Positions 42,401 to 53,170 of a stretch of 64,000 bases of DNA are shown here, piece after piece. Below the pieces are notes generated by a model that was not told where the DNA came from, searched no databases, and saw only the letters and a program-made list of their open reading frames with translations. The position numbers were made by a program, and so were the translations under genes. The stretch lies in assembly GCF_905163445.1 (NCBI RefSeq), contig NC_053200.1, positions 6,014,001-6,078,000 of the forward strand, in the 5' to 3' direction. Position 1 is the stretch's first letter, and each line of letters opens with the position of its first letter. Source of the DNA: Pararge aegeria (lineage: Eukaryota > Arthropoda > Insecta > Lepidoptera > Nymphalidae).

Positions 42401-44389
42401 TCACAATAAGAAACACGGACCGACGCCTCATAAAAAAGTCGGCTACCTTTTCATAAGTCTGTCAAATGAGAAAGCTAAATATATGACATTCGTCATTACT
42501 GTAATCTAATTTTATGTCGAGTGACTCCGAAATCGCTCACAAAAGCGTTTGAAGAGTCTTCAATTAGACGTCTTAGAATATTTCAAAATTTGATCAGACA
42601 ATTTTTTTATATTCTGCAGATTTTTGATGATTTCACTCCTATACGTCACATAGATTTAATGATGAAGCAATTAATCATCGTTTAATATATTAAATTTAAT
42701 GAAATGAACTTATTAAAACTATAAAAGACAGAATCTCTTATAGTTTTAATTAAGTACACAAAATATATGCCTGTTTTACGGGAAACCTTTAGAAGATGTT
42801 GAATGTTTATCAATTCAGTAAATAAATAAATATACTATGACAATACACGCCATCTAACCCCAAAGTGAACGTAGCTAGTGTTATGGGTACTACGATAGCT
42901 GATGAATATTTTTATAAATATAATGCACATGAATACTTATAATATACAGATACTGAAAAACATCCATGTTCATCATACAAACATTTTTCAGTTGTGGGAA
43001 TCGAACCCACGGCCTTGGACTCAGAAAGCAGGGTCGCTGCCTACTGCGCCAACCGTCAGTCATAACTATTTAAGTACACGATACTACATAGGTAGGTAAT
43101 ACGATCAGAAATAATTAGTAAACAAGTATAGTAAGTACGCACAAAGGACTGTTACGAAAATTTTAATGAAAAAGGTGGCAACGTAGCTACGCATTTGAAA
43201 TCCACTTTACTCAAAAACAGAGTAATTAGTAATCATAATAAGGCGGTTGCGTTCAAAATTCATGTCGTGCGTAACGGTGCACAGTTTGAATTAGAATAAC
43301 ACCTTTATGTTGCTCCGACAAAAGGTGAGGTGAAGGAACTTGAGATAAATGAGAAATTATATCGGCTGAGATGAGCTAGAGGTTATTAATTATGAAGTTG
43401 TCATAATGTCGCGCTGGCCGCTCACGTACGTCCATTGTGGAGGAAGTTTTGTCTCCAAGTCGTGAGAGTTTGTATGGAATAATGACACACTGTCGAATAT
43501 GGAAGGGCTCCTGACAGACCACACCTTGTCTCTCTCTCTTTGTGGATAAATTGAAGCCAAATGGGAAATTAATTTTACATTCTAAGGAAAATTCGTTTAC
43601 AAGGGCCGATTTTGTGTCTATTGCTTGCAAACTGCATTAGTCAACCATTGTATTTGAATGATTCTTAAAGGACTTTAAATGTACCTTAAACTTACAATCA
43701 ATATTTATTTCCTATACATTTTGAACCCTGCATAAACTAGTCATCAAAAACAACTGCTTCTAAGCGTTCTATGCAACTGTTCAATAGGATATTATTTTGC
43801 GTTTAGTTTCTTGTCTTTGAGAAACTATTTCGTAATTCAGGAGTCATTCCTTTTTAAAAACAGTGGCATAGTAAATATTCGTTTTTTATTTTAATCGTTG
43901 TTTGTGTATTTGTATGTAGTTATTTGAATGAAGGTTTACAAAAACTTTGCATGTTCGAACATAGCAAAGGTTGCTTGGGAGAAATAAGTCCACATTTAGT
44001 GTACTACTGCGTTATCGTTGTTTTTATATCCTTTATTTATTTTAGGTGTAAAAATACCTTGTCTTTGTTTTTCGCAAATTTACTCTTATTACATACGGTT
44101 CAAGATGATGGTGGCGGTAACAAGGAGTTTTTTAGGGGCATTTACCAGAATGATTTTTAATTGAGGAAATATCTGAAGTAATCTAAATATGTGAGAGGTG
44201 CTTACTGTGTGCGTAAAGTGAAGGCGGCCGAGGTGATGGAGGAAGGAAGTCGCAGGCCCTTAATGATCTCCTGCCAGAGTTTCTTGTTGATGACCTCCAC
44301 GAGGCCACCTCGAGCTATCACAAGGTTGTACAACTCGTATAGATCTAGCACAGACTTCGCCATTATTGGCAGTCGATTGATTGGTGTTC
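39327..44389 (-). CDS. retn: ARID3-family transcription factor retained/dead ringer, 3' six exons (partial gene)
   Basis: Joining 44389-44206, 41786-41645, 41183-40976, 40683-40545, 40443-40217 and 39454-39327 gives 1,028 bases and one open frame of 342 residues plus TAA. All five introns (2419, 461, 292, 101 and 762 nt) are GT-AG and the phases match (1,2,0,1,2,1 from the first acceptor). The first two exons carry the C-terminal two thirds of the ARID/BRIGHT domain, with the ARID3-type segments NRLPIMAK, GGLVEVINKKLW and SAAFTLRTQYMKYLY. A proline- and serine-rich linker follows, then a C-terminal segment with IELNGVTYEGVLF, a conserved feature of Dri/Bright (ARID3) proteins. Drosophila retn is a nuclear, sequence-specific factor that binds AT-rich DNA and acts in embryonic patterning, with Groucho/Dorsal in repression, and in neural development. 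The N-terminus, the first part of the ARID and the promoter are outside the window. ARID5 or ARID1 are unlikely given the closeness to ARID3 over the whole domain. Confidence 0.95.
39547..39775 (+). mobile_element. Helitron-like element in the last retn intron
   Basis: Starts CCTTACTAATATTATAAATG, contains GGATAAAGTTAGTTGAAAAG and GGAGAGTAACATGTGACACT, and ends GACGAAGAATGCAGGCGACA then GCTCGT. It sits antisense to retn in the 762-nt intron. Confidence 0.55.
39994..40040. repeat. perfect hairpin, 17-bp arms, in retn intron
   Basis: TTTTTGTCATCAATAGC at 39,994-40,010 and its exact complement at 40,024-40,040; loop of 13 nt. Confidence 0.85.
40217..40443 (-). CDS. retn: retn exon: Pro/Arg-rich region
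   Basis: 227 nt: completes Arg, then 75 residues with KREACRSPPPPAKRR (a plausible nuclear localisation signal), a run of proline-rich repeats, LNGNSNGVNG and a final KITTR. GC content is far above its surroundings, as expected for coding DNA here. The acceptor is TTTACAG. The donor is GTATGC, a weaker match than the other donors. Intron retention would add MPNYI and stop, giving a shorter protein without the last exon. Confidence 0.88.
40545..40683 (-). CDS. retn: retn exon: Ser/Pro-rich linker with Asn run
   Basis: 139 nt: completes a Gly codon, then 45 residues from SESPPSAPMVSPRDAALSA to NNNNNSPQPDLEPQ, ending with two bases of an Arg codon. The donor is GTAAGG and the acceptor TTGTTACAG. 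A five-residue Asn run is encoded by mixed AAC/AAT codons. Probably disordered; the assignment rests on splice phase and exon order more than on family similarity. Confidence 0.87.
40976..41183 (-). CDS. retn: retn exon: linker with conserved helix
   Basis: 208 nt in phase 0, coding 69 residues plus one base. It starts PPLSRMPASLAQL, is rich in Leu, Pro and Gly, and ends in a charged, probably helical stretch (EYRVREYMKMIQQQRELIRN). The donor is GTAAGA and the acceptor TTTACAG. Reading through the donor would add only Gly-Lys-Ile before a stop, so splicing is required. Confidence 0.9.
41645..41786 (-). CDS. retn: retn exon: end of extended ARID domain
   Basis: 142 nt: one base completes a Gln codon, then 47 codons from YMKYLYDYECEKK through NELDAAIEGNKREGRR to AQAALAM. 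The donor is GTAAGT directly after ATG and the acceptor is TTTTTAG. The basic NKREGRR stretch closes the extended ARID typical of Dri/Bright proteins. The frame ends in phase 0, which matches the next exon. Confidence 0.95.
42820..43058 (-). repeat. SINE-1 in retn intron, same strand as the gene
   Basis: AATAAATAAATATACTATGA through GTGAACGTAGCTAGTGTTAT to TTGTGGGAATCGAACCCACG and TACTGCGCCAACCGTCAG. The head and B box are intact. It lies in the 2.4-kb intron within the ARID domain. Confidence 0.8.
44206..44389 (-). CDS. retn: retn exon: central ARID domain
   Basis: 184 nt coding 60 whole codons plus split codons at both ends. The acceptor is a pyrimidine-rich tract ending TTCCAG and the donor is GTAAGC. 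The product runs from GTPINRLPIMAK through LYELYNLV and GGLVEVINKKLW to SAAFTLRT, the helix-turn-helix core of an ARID3 domain. The first codon (Gly) needs a G from an upstream exon, which fits the usual ...KRG/GTP junction of the family. I searched the minus strand up to 64,000 for an exon ending like FSFMQKRG and found none. Confidence 0.95.
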
Positions 44390-46572
44390 CTGGAACAATA
44401 ACAGAAAAATTTAATTAAAATAAATAGTAGTCATAAAGTAACATTACTTTTTATATACCAACAGAACCAATCTTCAATTGTTAATGAGCAAGAGGAACAA
44501 GAAAGAGATTTTAACACAAAAACTCTAGAAATCCTTCTTGCTGACACAGTAGCAAGTGATAAAAAAAAAATGTTGAACTTCTTGTCTAAACAAAAAAGCA
44601 TAACACATCCCTATATCGAAGTTAGGGTTTGTTTTAGTGATTAATCAAAATAATTAATAAAGTGTCCCACGATTGCTAAAGATCGCAAAACAAAATACGT
44701 GTTCGAAATACGCATAGGAAAATTCCAAGAGATGTAAATCAAATAGACCATAACCAAACATAGTTATCGAACATTCATACGCGTTCTATTTACAGTAGTA
44801 AAATCCTTACAGGGAAGCATAAGAGCCGTAAAGCTTAAATCATCTAGTGTTGCAAAGAACCGCATTTAAGTATAAATAACGATTTTTGGTTTCACCATGT
44901 GCACCAATCCATACATCGTTTTTGTCGTTATCAAGTTTAAACGAAATAATGCTCCGCAGTTAGTTTCGTTAGTTACATTTTTTTAATAGACATTATAAAT
45001 AGAAGGCACGGTTCAATTACTGTAATACTATCAGTAATGATGATGTGTACTACTTTTATGTGTTTCTTTATATTATTATTTTGTGTGTAGGTACAATAAA
45101 TAATTTAATCAATGGTTTTCATCATGCAAGTTGAAAGGACTGTTTATTTTCGAAAATGTTCTTGATTAATTCTTGCGCTTCCTACTAATTGTTTTGTTTA
45201 TTCGTTTTTCCATCTCTTCTTATTAAAATATGAAAAATTTTAATTGTATGCGGTATTCGGATTAAGAAATATCTCTTTACAGGACAACACTAGTCATAAA
45301 ACCACTAGCATGTTAAATCGGAACGCATCGCCCAATCGTATGATTTATGTACAAGAGCGCGTCAGATCGCGCGTTTACGACGCGTTACGTACGGTCAGTA
45401 CTAATCCTATATTCCGTGGTACGGATTTAGTCTGGCCCGCCAGTGTGGCCAGCAGAAAATACACAATTGTTTGCGAGTTGATTTACAGTAATTCGGCGGT
45501 TAACGCGGTAATGACGTGACGAAGAATAGACAACATCTCTCGAGACTCGGCATTGCGCAAGTATTGGAAGTAACTAATAGTCAACGCATTCCGTTACTAT
45601 TGATGCGAAAACGCACAACCACCTAAGCACTAGGTAATTCCAATTTTTGAAGCACTGTCTGTGTGAAAAAAATTATGTCAGATATATTAACCGACGCATC
45701 CGATCTAGGATCTTATAAAACCTGCAAGAAGCATTGCACTTGACGGATGTAGTACAACGTTGCAACATGAAACTTAATATTATTAAGAACGAGAAAAAAT
45801 ATAACAAAATACCTAGACTTTTCTGTGATTAATAATTTGTATCAGTGTTTTTATCTCTAAATCTATTACAGTTCATAAGATACAGCTCGCTGACAGAGCT
45901 TGTTGGCACTTTTTGGGTATGGACCCTAAAAAGGGAGACTTTTTTGCTCGGATTTGATAATTTAAACTGAGTTCCTTCTAATTCTACAGCTTCCATTACG
46001 ATAATCTGTCATAGCAAGCTCAGTAGGTATATAAGCACACATAAGGTTTTATTGGCATTGATAGATAATGCATTACTGAATTTAATTTATAAATTTTCAT
46101 GTACGCGTATCTCTTTATGGATATAAAACGCCACCGGGTTAACTTTGGTTCTATAAAATACATATTACACCTACCTATTATGATTTTAGTTAGTGCTTCA
46201 GAAAATAAATAAAAATCTAGTTACTAACATAGCTAATAAATCAGGAGTATTCATTAGATAGAACAAACTAGTTTAAATAGAAAAACATAAAAGTCTGATA
46301 TCATAAGATATAGATAATGAAACATCACAATGCTTGAGAATAATTATAATACGTTTATAACAAAACAAATTCAAACACAGCATCATTGAACTCGGTGGCC
46401 AAAAGACGAAAGCCCGAAATAGCTACAGAGCAAAAATAAAACACAATTCACGCTTGCAATAAAAAGCGTGACCTCGGCGATCGTTTATTGATGAACGTGA
46501 AACATTAGCAAATACCGACGGACTATTTGTCAATCCGTCTTCCTGTCTGCAGTTAATCATTCCCCGGTTATC

Positions 46573-46607
46573 CAGGGGAGGCTGGGGGAGTGGAGGGGGA
46601 AGGCACT
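46573..46607 (+). other. G-rich tract, possible quadruplex
   Basis: GGGGAGGCTGGGGGAGTGGA then GGGGGAAGG: three G-runs of four or more plus GG pairs, within the retn intron on the strand opposite to the gene. Confidence 0.4.
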
Positions 46608-46826
46608 GATGGGTTTCCAAACGTCACCCGTTTAAGAGATTAATTGCTGTGCTTATGTCTAAGTACAACGTGATGCGCTGAAATTGGAGCAAATAATGTG
46701 AAGTCAATTTGTTGAAGGGTTCATGTTTATTTAATGGAGCCCTGATGTTATTGGTTTTCAACTTAAGTAATTTGGGAGTAATTTTTGTATTAGTATTGTA
46801 AAACAAAACCTAAATATAGAAGAGTG

Positions 46827-46875
46827 CTCTCAGCCATTTCTTTAAACCTAAGTGGTTTAAAGAAATGGCTGAGAG
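46827..46875. repeat. perfect hairpin, 22-bp arms, 5-nt loop
   Basis: CTCTCAGCCATTTCTTTAAACC at 46,827-46,848 faces its exact complement at 46,854-46,875; loop TAAGT. In the retn intron, about 50 bp from a CT microsatellite. Confidence 0.9.
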
Positions 46876-46922
46876 TAACGGTAACGAGTTGATGTCACAA
46901 AGCCAAGTTCAAACTTAGCAAC

Positions 46923-46926
<4 letters not shown>

Positions 46927-46954
<28 letters not shown>
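46927..46954. repeat. CT dinucleotide microsatellite
   Basis: Fourteen uninterrupted CT units. They form the 3' tail of the LINE fragment that follows on the minus strand. Confidence 0.9.
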
Positions 46955-47251
46955 ATGGTCGTTCCTTCATGACTGAAGATCGTGGTCCTGGTGAGATCTC
47001 AACTTCGCGTTGGTAAACTGCCTCCATCGACTTCTGTTGGAGGCCATTTTTGCGATTCGATAGAAGCGGTCTGAATTTGATTTTTTCAGCTGGTTTGCCC
47101 ATCTTGTTGGGGACCGGCCTCTAGGTGTTTTGCCTTCGGTGTTGCCCGTAACTATAATTTTTTCCAGGCTATCATTCCCCCGCCGCATTATGTGCCCGAA
47201 ATAAGAAAGCAAACGTTGATAACATATAGACGAAAGTCGATGGTTTAGCAA
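46955..47251 (-). pseudogene. LINE C-terminal fragment with AG-repeat tail
   Basis: An open minus-strand frame of 94 codons contains LLSYFGHIMRRGNDSLEKII, GNTEGKTPRGRSPTRWANQL and SRWRQFTNA. The GHI.RR...LEK.I..G...GKR.RGR.P.RW pattern is the C-terminus of RTE-like endonuclease-reverse transcriptases in insects. Only the last ~280 bp were inserted, 5'-truncated, ending in AG repeats. It lies in the retn intron in the same orientation as the gene. Confidence 0.75.
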
Positions 47252-48420
47252 CCCCTACACCATCGTCAATCGGGGTATGATTAATGATTCATCAGTATTT
47301 TCCTAATATACTGCTTCAAACTCTTACCTTGCATTATAATTTAAATTAAATTTAGGAATTGTTCCTCAAATATTTACAGGATAAGGAGTCTTCGGTAGTC
47401 AAAGTAAGACAATTTTAAAATTATCACCTGTAAATTCCTGTTACAGCCCTAAAATCTTTACGGTTAAATATCCACAACGTTGCTTTCTCACGTCACAAGT
47501 TTATTAACATATAGTACGTAAGCAAACATAATAGAATTTGCACAAAAAAGGTTAAAATAAATTCAAGGTCATTTAGAATGGCCTACTACACCATCTATAA
47601 ATAGTATATCTCTAAAGAAAAATTATTATAATTTCAAGTAACTTACCTTATCTACCTTCCTATTTCATGTTTCATATAAAATTTACCTGTAAATGTGCAC
47701 CTACGATCCTCACTAATTGTAACGACTTAATATAATTTAGAGGTGTTGCGTGGCTTGTGAACGTGTGTGTGAATAAGTGTTTTAATATTATCGAGAAACT
47801 TTTTTCTATTGCCTTAGTATTCAGTGATCAATTTGACAATAAATGTAAGCACAACTAATTCATGGTTGTCACTGCTAACTTTATTAACTTTTGTATGTGA
47901 AAAAGTATGTTTCTAAACTAAAAGTTCGAGCTTTTAACCCCAAGAAAATAAATCCACCAAAAGAGATATATTAGGATGGCTACTTTAATACATCATCGGT
48001 AAGATACATACACCCTTTGCAAATAGCCCTGTATTATTATCACTTATTTATAAGGTAATGAACATTAGGCTCCATTTGATAAAATCCACGAGAACCAGGA
48101 AAAACTGTACGGTGCAATTTTCTCGCTACGCAGGTTTTAATACGAAACATCTAGAGATATTGACTTTCTATTATTATTAAATTAATCTTAATCGTCATTG
48201 TATAATGTGAAATCGCGCATAGTAACGTCTTCTCCTATCCAATATTTAAATTAGGTAAACTAAACATTTATTACATCATTTTGACATTTACAAAACTAGA
48301 TAAAGCACGATCAAACGAACTAGAATCAAAGTAAGTAGGCGCGACGTGCAACATGTTATCACACGCACCTAGCGGTTCGTCCGTCTAAATAACAAGTGTT
48401 ACAAGGAACCGTGGACAAAA

Positions 48421-48660
48421 GCTATTGTTTATGAAAGCAATCACCCCAATAACGATTTCCACTAACCGCTTTACCCCCCACTCGCCTCACGCCCGGCGGA
48501 AAACGCGCGATTCGATGCGCGTGCGTCCAGCACCATGCAAACGTTATTTGCATAACCCTACCGCGAAGAACGACTCGGCACGCAAACCAACAGACGTTAG
48601 CCGCAACGCACCACACAACTCCGCCGGTTAAGCAGTAATTTACGACGTATGTCCAATCGC
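48421..48660. promoter_or_regulatory. CpG-rich island with paired octamer motifs
   Basis: High GC for this window, with many CpG (ACGCCCGGCGGAAAACGCGC). ATGCAAAC at 48,535-48,542 and ATTTGCAT at 48,546-48,553 form an inverted pair; ATTTGCAT is the exact octamer bound by POU-domain factors. Open frames on both strands exist but reflect base composition. Candidate enhancer or alternative promoter of retn; function not shown. Confidence 0.35.
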
Positions 48661-49129
48661 CGACAGAGCCAATCTAATCGTGCCCAATTGTGACAAATTA
48701 TTGCTTTTCCTACGAAACCTCATACTAAATATGCATTATGAATTTCACTTTATGTCCTTATTTTATGGGCGTCCGAATAGAATGAACTCTTTTCCCTATA
48801 CCGCAATAGTTACAGTGTTGCCGCTGTATCGATTATTCGCACCTTGCCCGATATTTATTGGCACTCGATGTCGCTTAGAAAGGTTCAGCTCTTTTGTGCG
48901 CAAAACTCGCGAGTCTCGTAAATCGCAAAGTCTAACGCCCCCGGGTGCTGATAAAGGATTGTAAATAACGAGTGATTTGCTCCCTAATCTCCTCTAAATA
49001 TTACAGCGGATGAATTTTACAGCCGGATTATAATTATGATGGTATTATTCCTTTCGCAGTAAACTACTTTAATATCTGAAATTAGATACAGAAATTCAGA
49101 AATGAATTTGATATAGTCTTGTAAGTGCA

Positions 49130-49440
49130 TCGTATGTTGTGTGCCTTTTGTCCGTGGGAGACAATTGACCTATCAGATTCCGTTGGCTGTAGACGATGCG
49201 AGCGATAATCGATCGAATCGACATTTGACGCCTACCGCTTATCGAGAGCTGTATCAAGGCCCTTTATGCCTCAACCCTGCGATCGGCCAATGAGAAGGCA
49301 CGGAGAGCCGACGCCGGTCCCTCATTGGTCTGATACGCTTTTGATTGCACCGCCCCACTCGATTCACGACTCGATCAATCTCAATTACTCGCCTATGTTG
49401 GTAACGCTCCAGCTACGACTCTTTACAAACACGTTTGCAA
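49130..49440. promoter_or_regulatory. GC-rich island with two facing CCAAT boxes
   Basis: CGGCCAATGAGAAGG near 49,284 and CCCTCATTGGTCTG near 49,319 are inverted copies of an NF-Y-type CCAAT site separated by about 25 bp. Just upstream lie TAATCGATCGAATCG and ACCGCTTATCGAGAG. Candidate regulatory DNA in the retn intron. Confidence 0.3.
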
Positions 49441-51017
49441 TACTCAAAACTTTGTAAGCCGAACACATCGTTTGAGATGAATTTAATAAAAAAACTGAAA
49501 CCAATGATTATAGACTTAAAAGAACATTAAATCCTTAACCTAAATATACAAATGCGATTACTACAAGGTGAGTTAATAACAATAAAAAATAATAATACAG
49601 TAGATTATAAATAGAAACTCGCACATGTTCGAAATGCAAATCGCAAGGTACTAATACCGATGTGGCAGTAAAATGTTTACGATTCAAGATATAAATTAAA
49701 TTTAATGTGACAAACATAACAACATCAATCAAATTATACCTACCTCCATGTACTAGACGATTTACTGGGCGCAAATGATATAAAATCTTATAACTAGGTA
49801 CTTTGCAATGGAAAATTATTTGACCAAAAGCTAAGAGTATAAATAACTACCACTACTCAATTATTTTAGTAATTTGCTTATTACGGTCATACAATACGAT
49901 GCACAATTTTTAAATAGGCATTAAACCTACCTACCTCATTAATCTGGGAATATAATAACTTTATATTTACATTCCGAACAAATAATTTGCTGTTTCGCTC
50001 CTAAATGTGACAGACAGTATATTTTTTGAAACAAAGCTTGACTTTTTGTTTAATTTCTTATTTCTTTGGTCAGTTGTTTAACTACAATTTGTGACAAAAA
50101 ACATAAGCAGTGGCTTACCTCATAATTTTTTTTCATACATTGACATTATAAAAAAAAATTCGAATCAGAGACCTAAGAGCTACTAAAATTTCAGAATTAG
50201 CATCTACCTATTATAACTGTTGTTAGTGGTTGATTTTATTTCATATTCGTATATTAACGCTGTACATGACAGCTGGCCCCTGTTTAGACAGTCGTTACAA
50301 GTTTATGGGCGGAAGAATTTATTGCGGGCCTGAAGTGAAGTTTTAATTTAGAAATACGATCACACTAGTGTTAATTTCCACACTTTAAGTGTCTATTATG
50401 GTGTCATTTTTGTCCTAATTGTCTTGTTTTAAACCTTTTCACTCGAACACTTATTCAATCGATTTTTTTTTACTATACCATCAAGTTTTACTAAATACAT
50501 CTGAAAGACGTGTTATTTATAGTATTATGAGTATACGGAGTAATAAAGTAATGTTATACAAATTGACAACCTTGATAACTATAGAATAGATAGTATTAGC
50601 AGTTACTGAGTAGGCCTGAATAGTTATCACTTGTAATTTTGAGTACTTCTCCCAAAATTAACAGATATTTATAATGAAAACATGACTTTTTGAGGAAAAA
50701 TTCAATAAAGATAATGAGGTGAGTAAAATTATTTTTTGGCTTCCCCAACTTTATTACTAACTGCGTTAATATGCCCATAATTTTATGAAGAAACTCATAT
50801 AAATTATAAGATTCATGCACCCATAGTGTTAAATGATGGGAAGAGTGTCTGCAGCAATCTTGCAAAGCCACCATAACTCAATACGTATTTATTGCTTGTA
50901 GTACAAATTCCGAGAGATACGGTGCGAGAATGACATAAGGCTGAGGATACAACGATCAATCACGAGGGGAGCAGTAAAGCTGAGAACAATCCAGCGTAAT
51001 TCCGTCTGAGAGACATT

Positions 51018-51028
51018 AAAATGGCGGC
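51018..51028 (+). promoter_or_regulatory. Pho/YY1-like motif
   Basis: AAAATGGCGGC matches the extended YY1/Pleiohomeotic consensus. It sits in a short GC-rich stretch (GGCGGCCGCCCTATCC). A related GCGGCCGCCAT occurs at 59,135-59,145. Confidence 0.3.
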
Positions 51029-51535
51029 CGCCCTATCCGGTGCAACATTGTAGGGAACTGCGCGAGCGCACAATAACACTTTCTTATTAGAATCACTCGA
51101 GGAAACCGACAGTTTTATCACGTCAGTAATTTTGAAGCAGTGATTAAATAATGACCAATTCAAGTCAAAATTTAAATAATTCAGAAAAAAATCGCAAAAA
51201 GAGAATTTAAAGTGTTAAATTTTTCAGAACGTTTGACTTTAATAACACATAAATCATTTATACGGATGCAAATCAAAACTGCGCAGTGTTATATTTAAGT
51301 ATTGTATCGCTTAGTGGAATTCAGGAGGCCATTCGATGTAATTGGCAATCATTCAGAAAAGAATATTCTCTCGCTCCAACCATCAAGACAAAGGCAGCCG
51401 ATAGTGCCTACCTACAGGCGAGCCATTACAGGTCAATACCCATTATTATGCGATATTTTCGCGAGCGCGGCCCTCGATATCCCGTACATTCACGTGAGAC
51501 GGCAAATATCTGTAATTAAAGGTTGTAAAGTTGAT

Positions 51536-51913
51536 TTACAACTGGGGCCCGAGTATCGAGCCTTGGGGAACGCCTCGACCAATCCCGTGGTTCGAGAGCC
51601 GTCGCACCGCGCCTCGTATCAATTTATTAGAAATGAATGAAAATTGGCGTTGCGGTGGCTTCGGTGCGCTATAATACGCGTCCTGCGGTCGCATATCCCA
51701 TCTTAAAGGCAGCGGATCGTGGTAGATAGTATCGAACGCTGTTGCATGCTTTACGATCTCCGTGGGGACGGTAACACCGGCAATAAAATTGCAACAATGG
51801 CAACGTCGGATGCGGCTAAAGGCGACGCAACTACGCCAGATCATTGCGATGAATGCAACAATGGAATCCTTGAAATGATGGTGGCAACTATCGGTAAACA
51901 TAAAGCTGTACAA
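51536..51913 (-). pseudogene. reverse transcriptase fragment, motif A to B
   Basis: An uninterrupted minus-strand frame of 125 codons includes ATAFDTIYHDPLPLR (RT motif A, catalytic AFD) and, 55 residues later, GRGVPQGSILGPQL (motif B), the spacing normal for non-LTR elements. The intervening and upstream residues are poorly conserved. It ends immediately after motif B. An old, isolated fragment inside the GC-rich part of the retn intron, same strand as the gene; the clade cannot be told. Confidence 0.6.
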
Positions 51914-52534
51914 TTCTAACCAAAACTGGTTAACCGTGTGAAGAAAGATGCTTATAATCTGCTAGTGAAATACATACAAAGCATTTGTTATTAATTATAC
52001 AAGCTAGAATAGACTAATTTTTATTGAATTACAAAAAACGTTTATAGTTCATTTATGGCATGTATTTATTTGGCAGGATTTTCCATTATTTTTAATATTT
52101 CAAGGTATATTGGAATAATAGAGATGCTTTTCAGGTATTTATGCATGCCTAGTACTAAACTTTTCTTTCAAATCGCAAAAGTCGCTGCAAATTTTAATAT
52201 GTATAGCTTTATATACACTTTGTATATTGTAACTATTTGCATTGTTATAATAATACACACTCCTCTCTATACTTATTTTTATAGCCATCGTTTGTCTCTT
52301 ACGGGAATCGTAAAATTTCATCGGAAACCTTTAATTTTCTTTATCATATATTATGTTGCAAGAACATTGTTGCTAATCGCTTTTGTACAATGTTGATAGA
52401 TAGAGTTTTATGTGCTTTTGTAATTGTAGTTAATAATGGCATAAGACCACTGAACAGTAATTGTAGAATAATTCATTTGGTGTATTTTCCTAGTGACAGT
52501 AGCTACTACAGAAATAATATATAGAGGATATTCA

Positions 52535-52715
52535 ATATATCAACATCAACATCATAATCACTATCTTCATCATGACAACCAATGGATGTCCTCAGCTGGG
52601 CATAGATCTTTTGTAGCGATTTCAAAAAACGGTCACGGTGCCGCTTGGGTCCAGGGGCTTCCTGCAACTCGTTTGATATCCCCCATACACATCACTCGGT
52701 GGTCTACCAATTGAG
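52535..52715 (-). pseudogene. RTE-like LINE C-terminal fragment
   Basis: In reverse it reads GDIKRVAGSPWTQAAP and a stop, then a degenerate end with ATCCATTGGTTGTCATGATG. DIKRVAG..W.QAA is the same RTE-like terminus seen at 25.0 kb, here less changed. Confidence 0.65.
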
Positions 52716-53039
52716 ACTTTAATGGAAAATCTAATACATATATAGATATATACATATATAGCATATTAATCTAATAACTGTTAGACGTACTGATTAGATC
52801 AAGTAGAGAGTTCAGCTGATACCTATTCTAATTAAAGGGAAAATTAAATTCTACCGACAATAAATTATGAGCCAAAAATTTAAGTCTCATGGTTAATTTT
52901 GTGAGCCCCCATGATTTGACCGAAATATTTTTTGAACCCGTTCAACCTATTGGTATACGATAATAACTAAATTACGATACGATAATAACTTATATCGCGA
53001 TAGTACTTTCGAGTAGGTGTTGTTTAGTCGATCATTGTA

Positions 53040-53170
53040 TTCTCAAATGAAGGTGTCGAGACGGCAACTGCCACTGAGTTTAGGGCCTCGCCTGACAAGC
53101 ATTTGAATGACAATCTAAATTACAATACGTAGCGGCGTCCCGGCCGTGACGAATCATTATTTTAGTCGTC
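53040..53170. other. GC-richer spot in retn intron
   Basis: AGACGGCAACTGCCACTGAG and GTAGCGGCGTCCCGGCCGTG stand out from AT-rich surroundings. No repeat or frame assigned; candidate conserved non-coding DNA. Confidence 0.25.

Noticed and set aside
45244..45519. 91-codon open frame on the plus strand with GC-richer composition
   Set aside because: No recognisable domain, no splice or promoter context, and it lies antisense inside the retn intron; the length is explained by local GC richness.
48422..48964. Open frames on both strands (64-94 codons) in the CpG-rich island
   Set aside because: Both strands are open at once, which reflects few TAA/TAG words in GC-rich DNA; translations show no family features.
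51302..51640. 112-codon plus-strand frame
   Set aside because: Antisense to the RT motif A-B fragment; no domain of its own.
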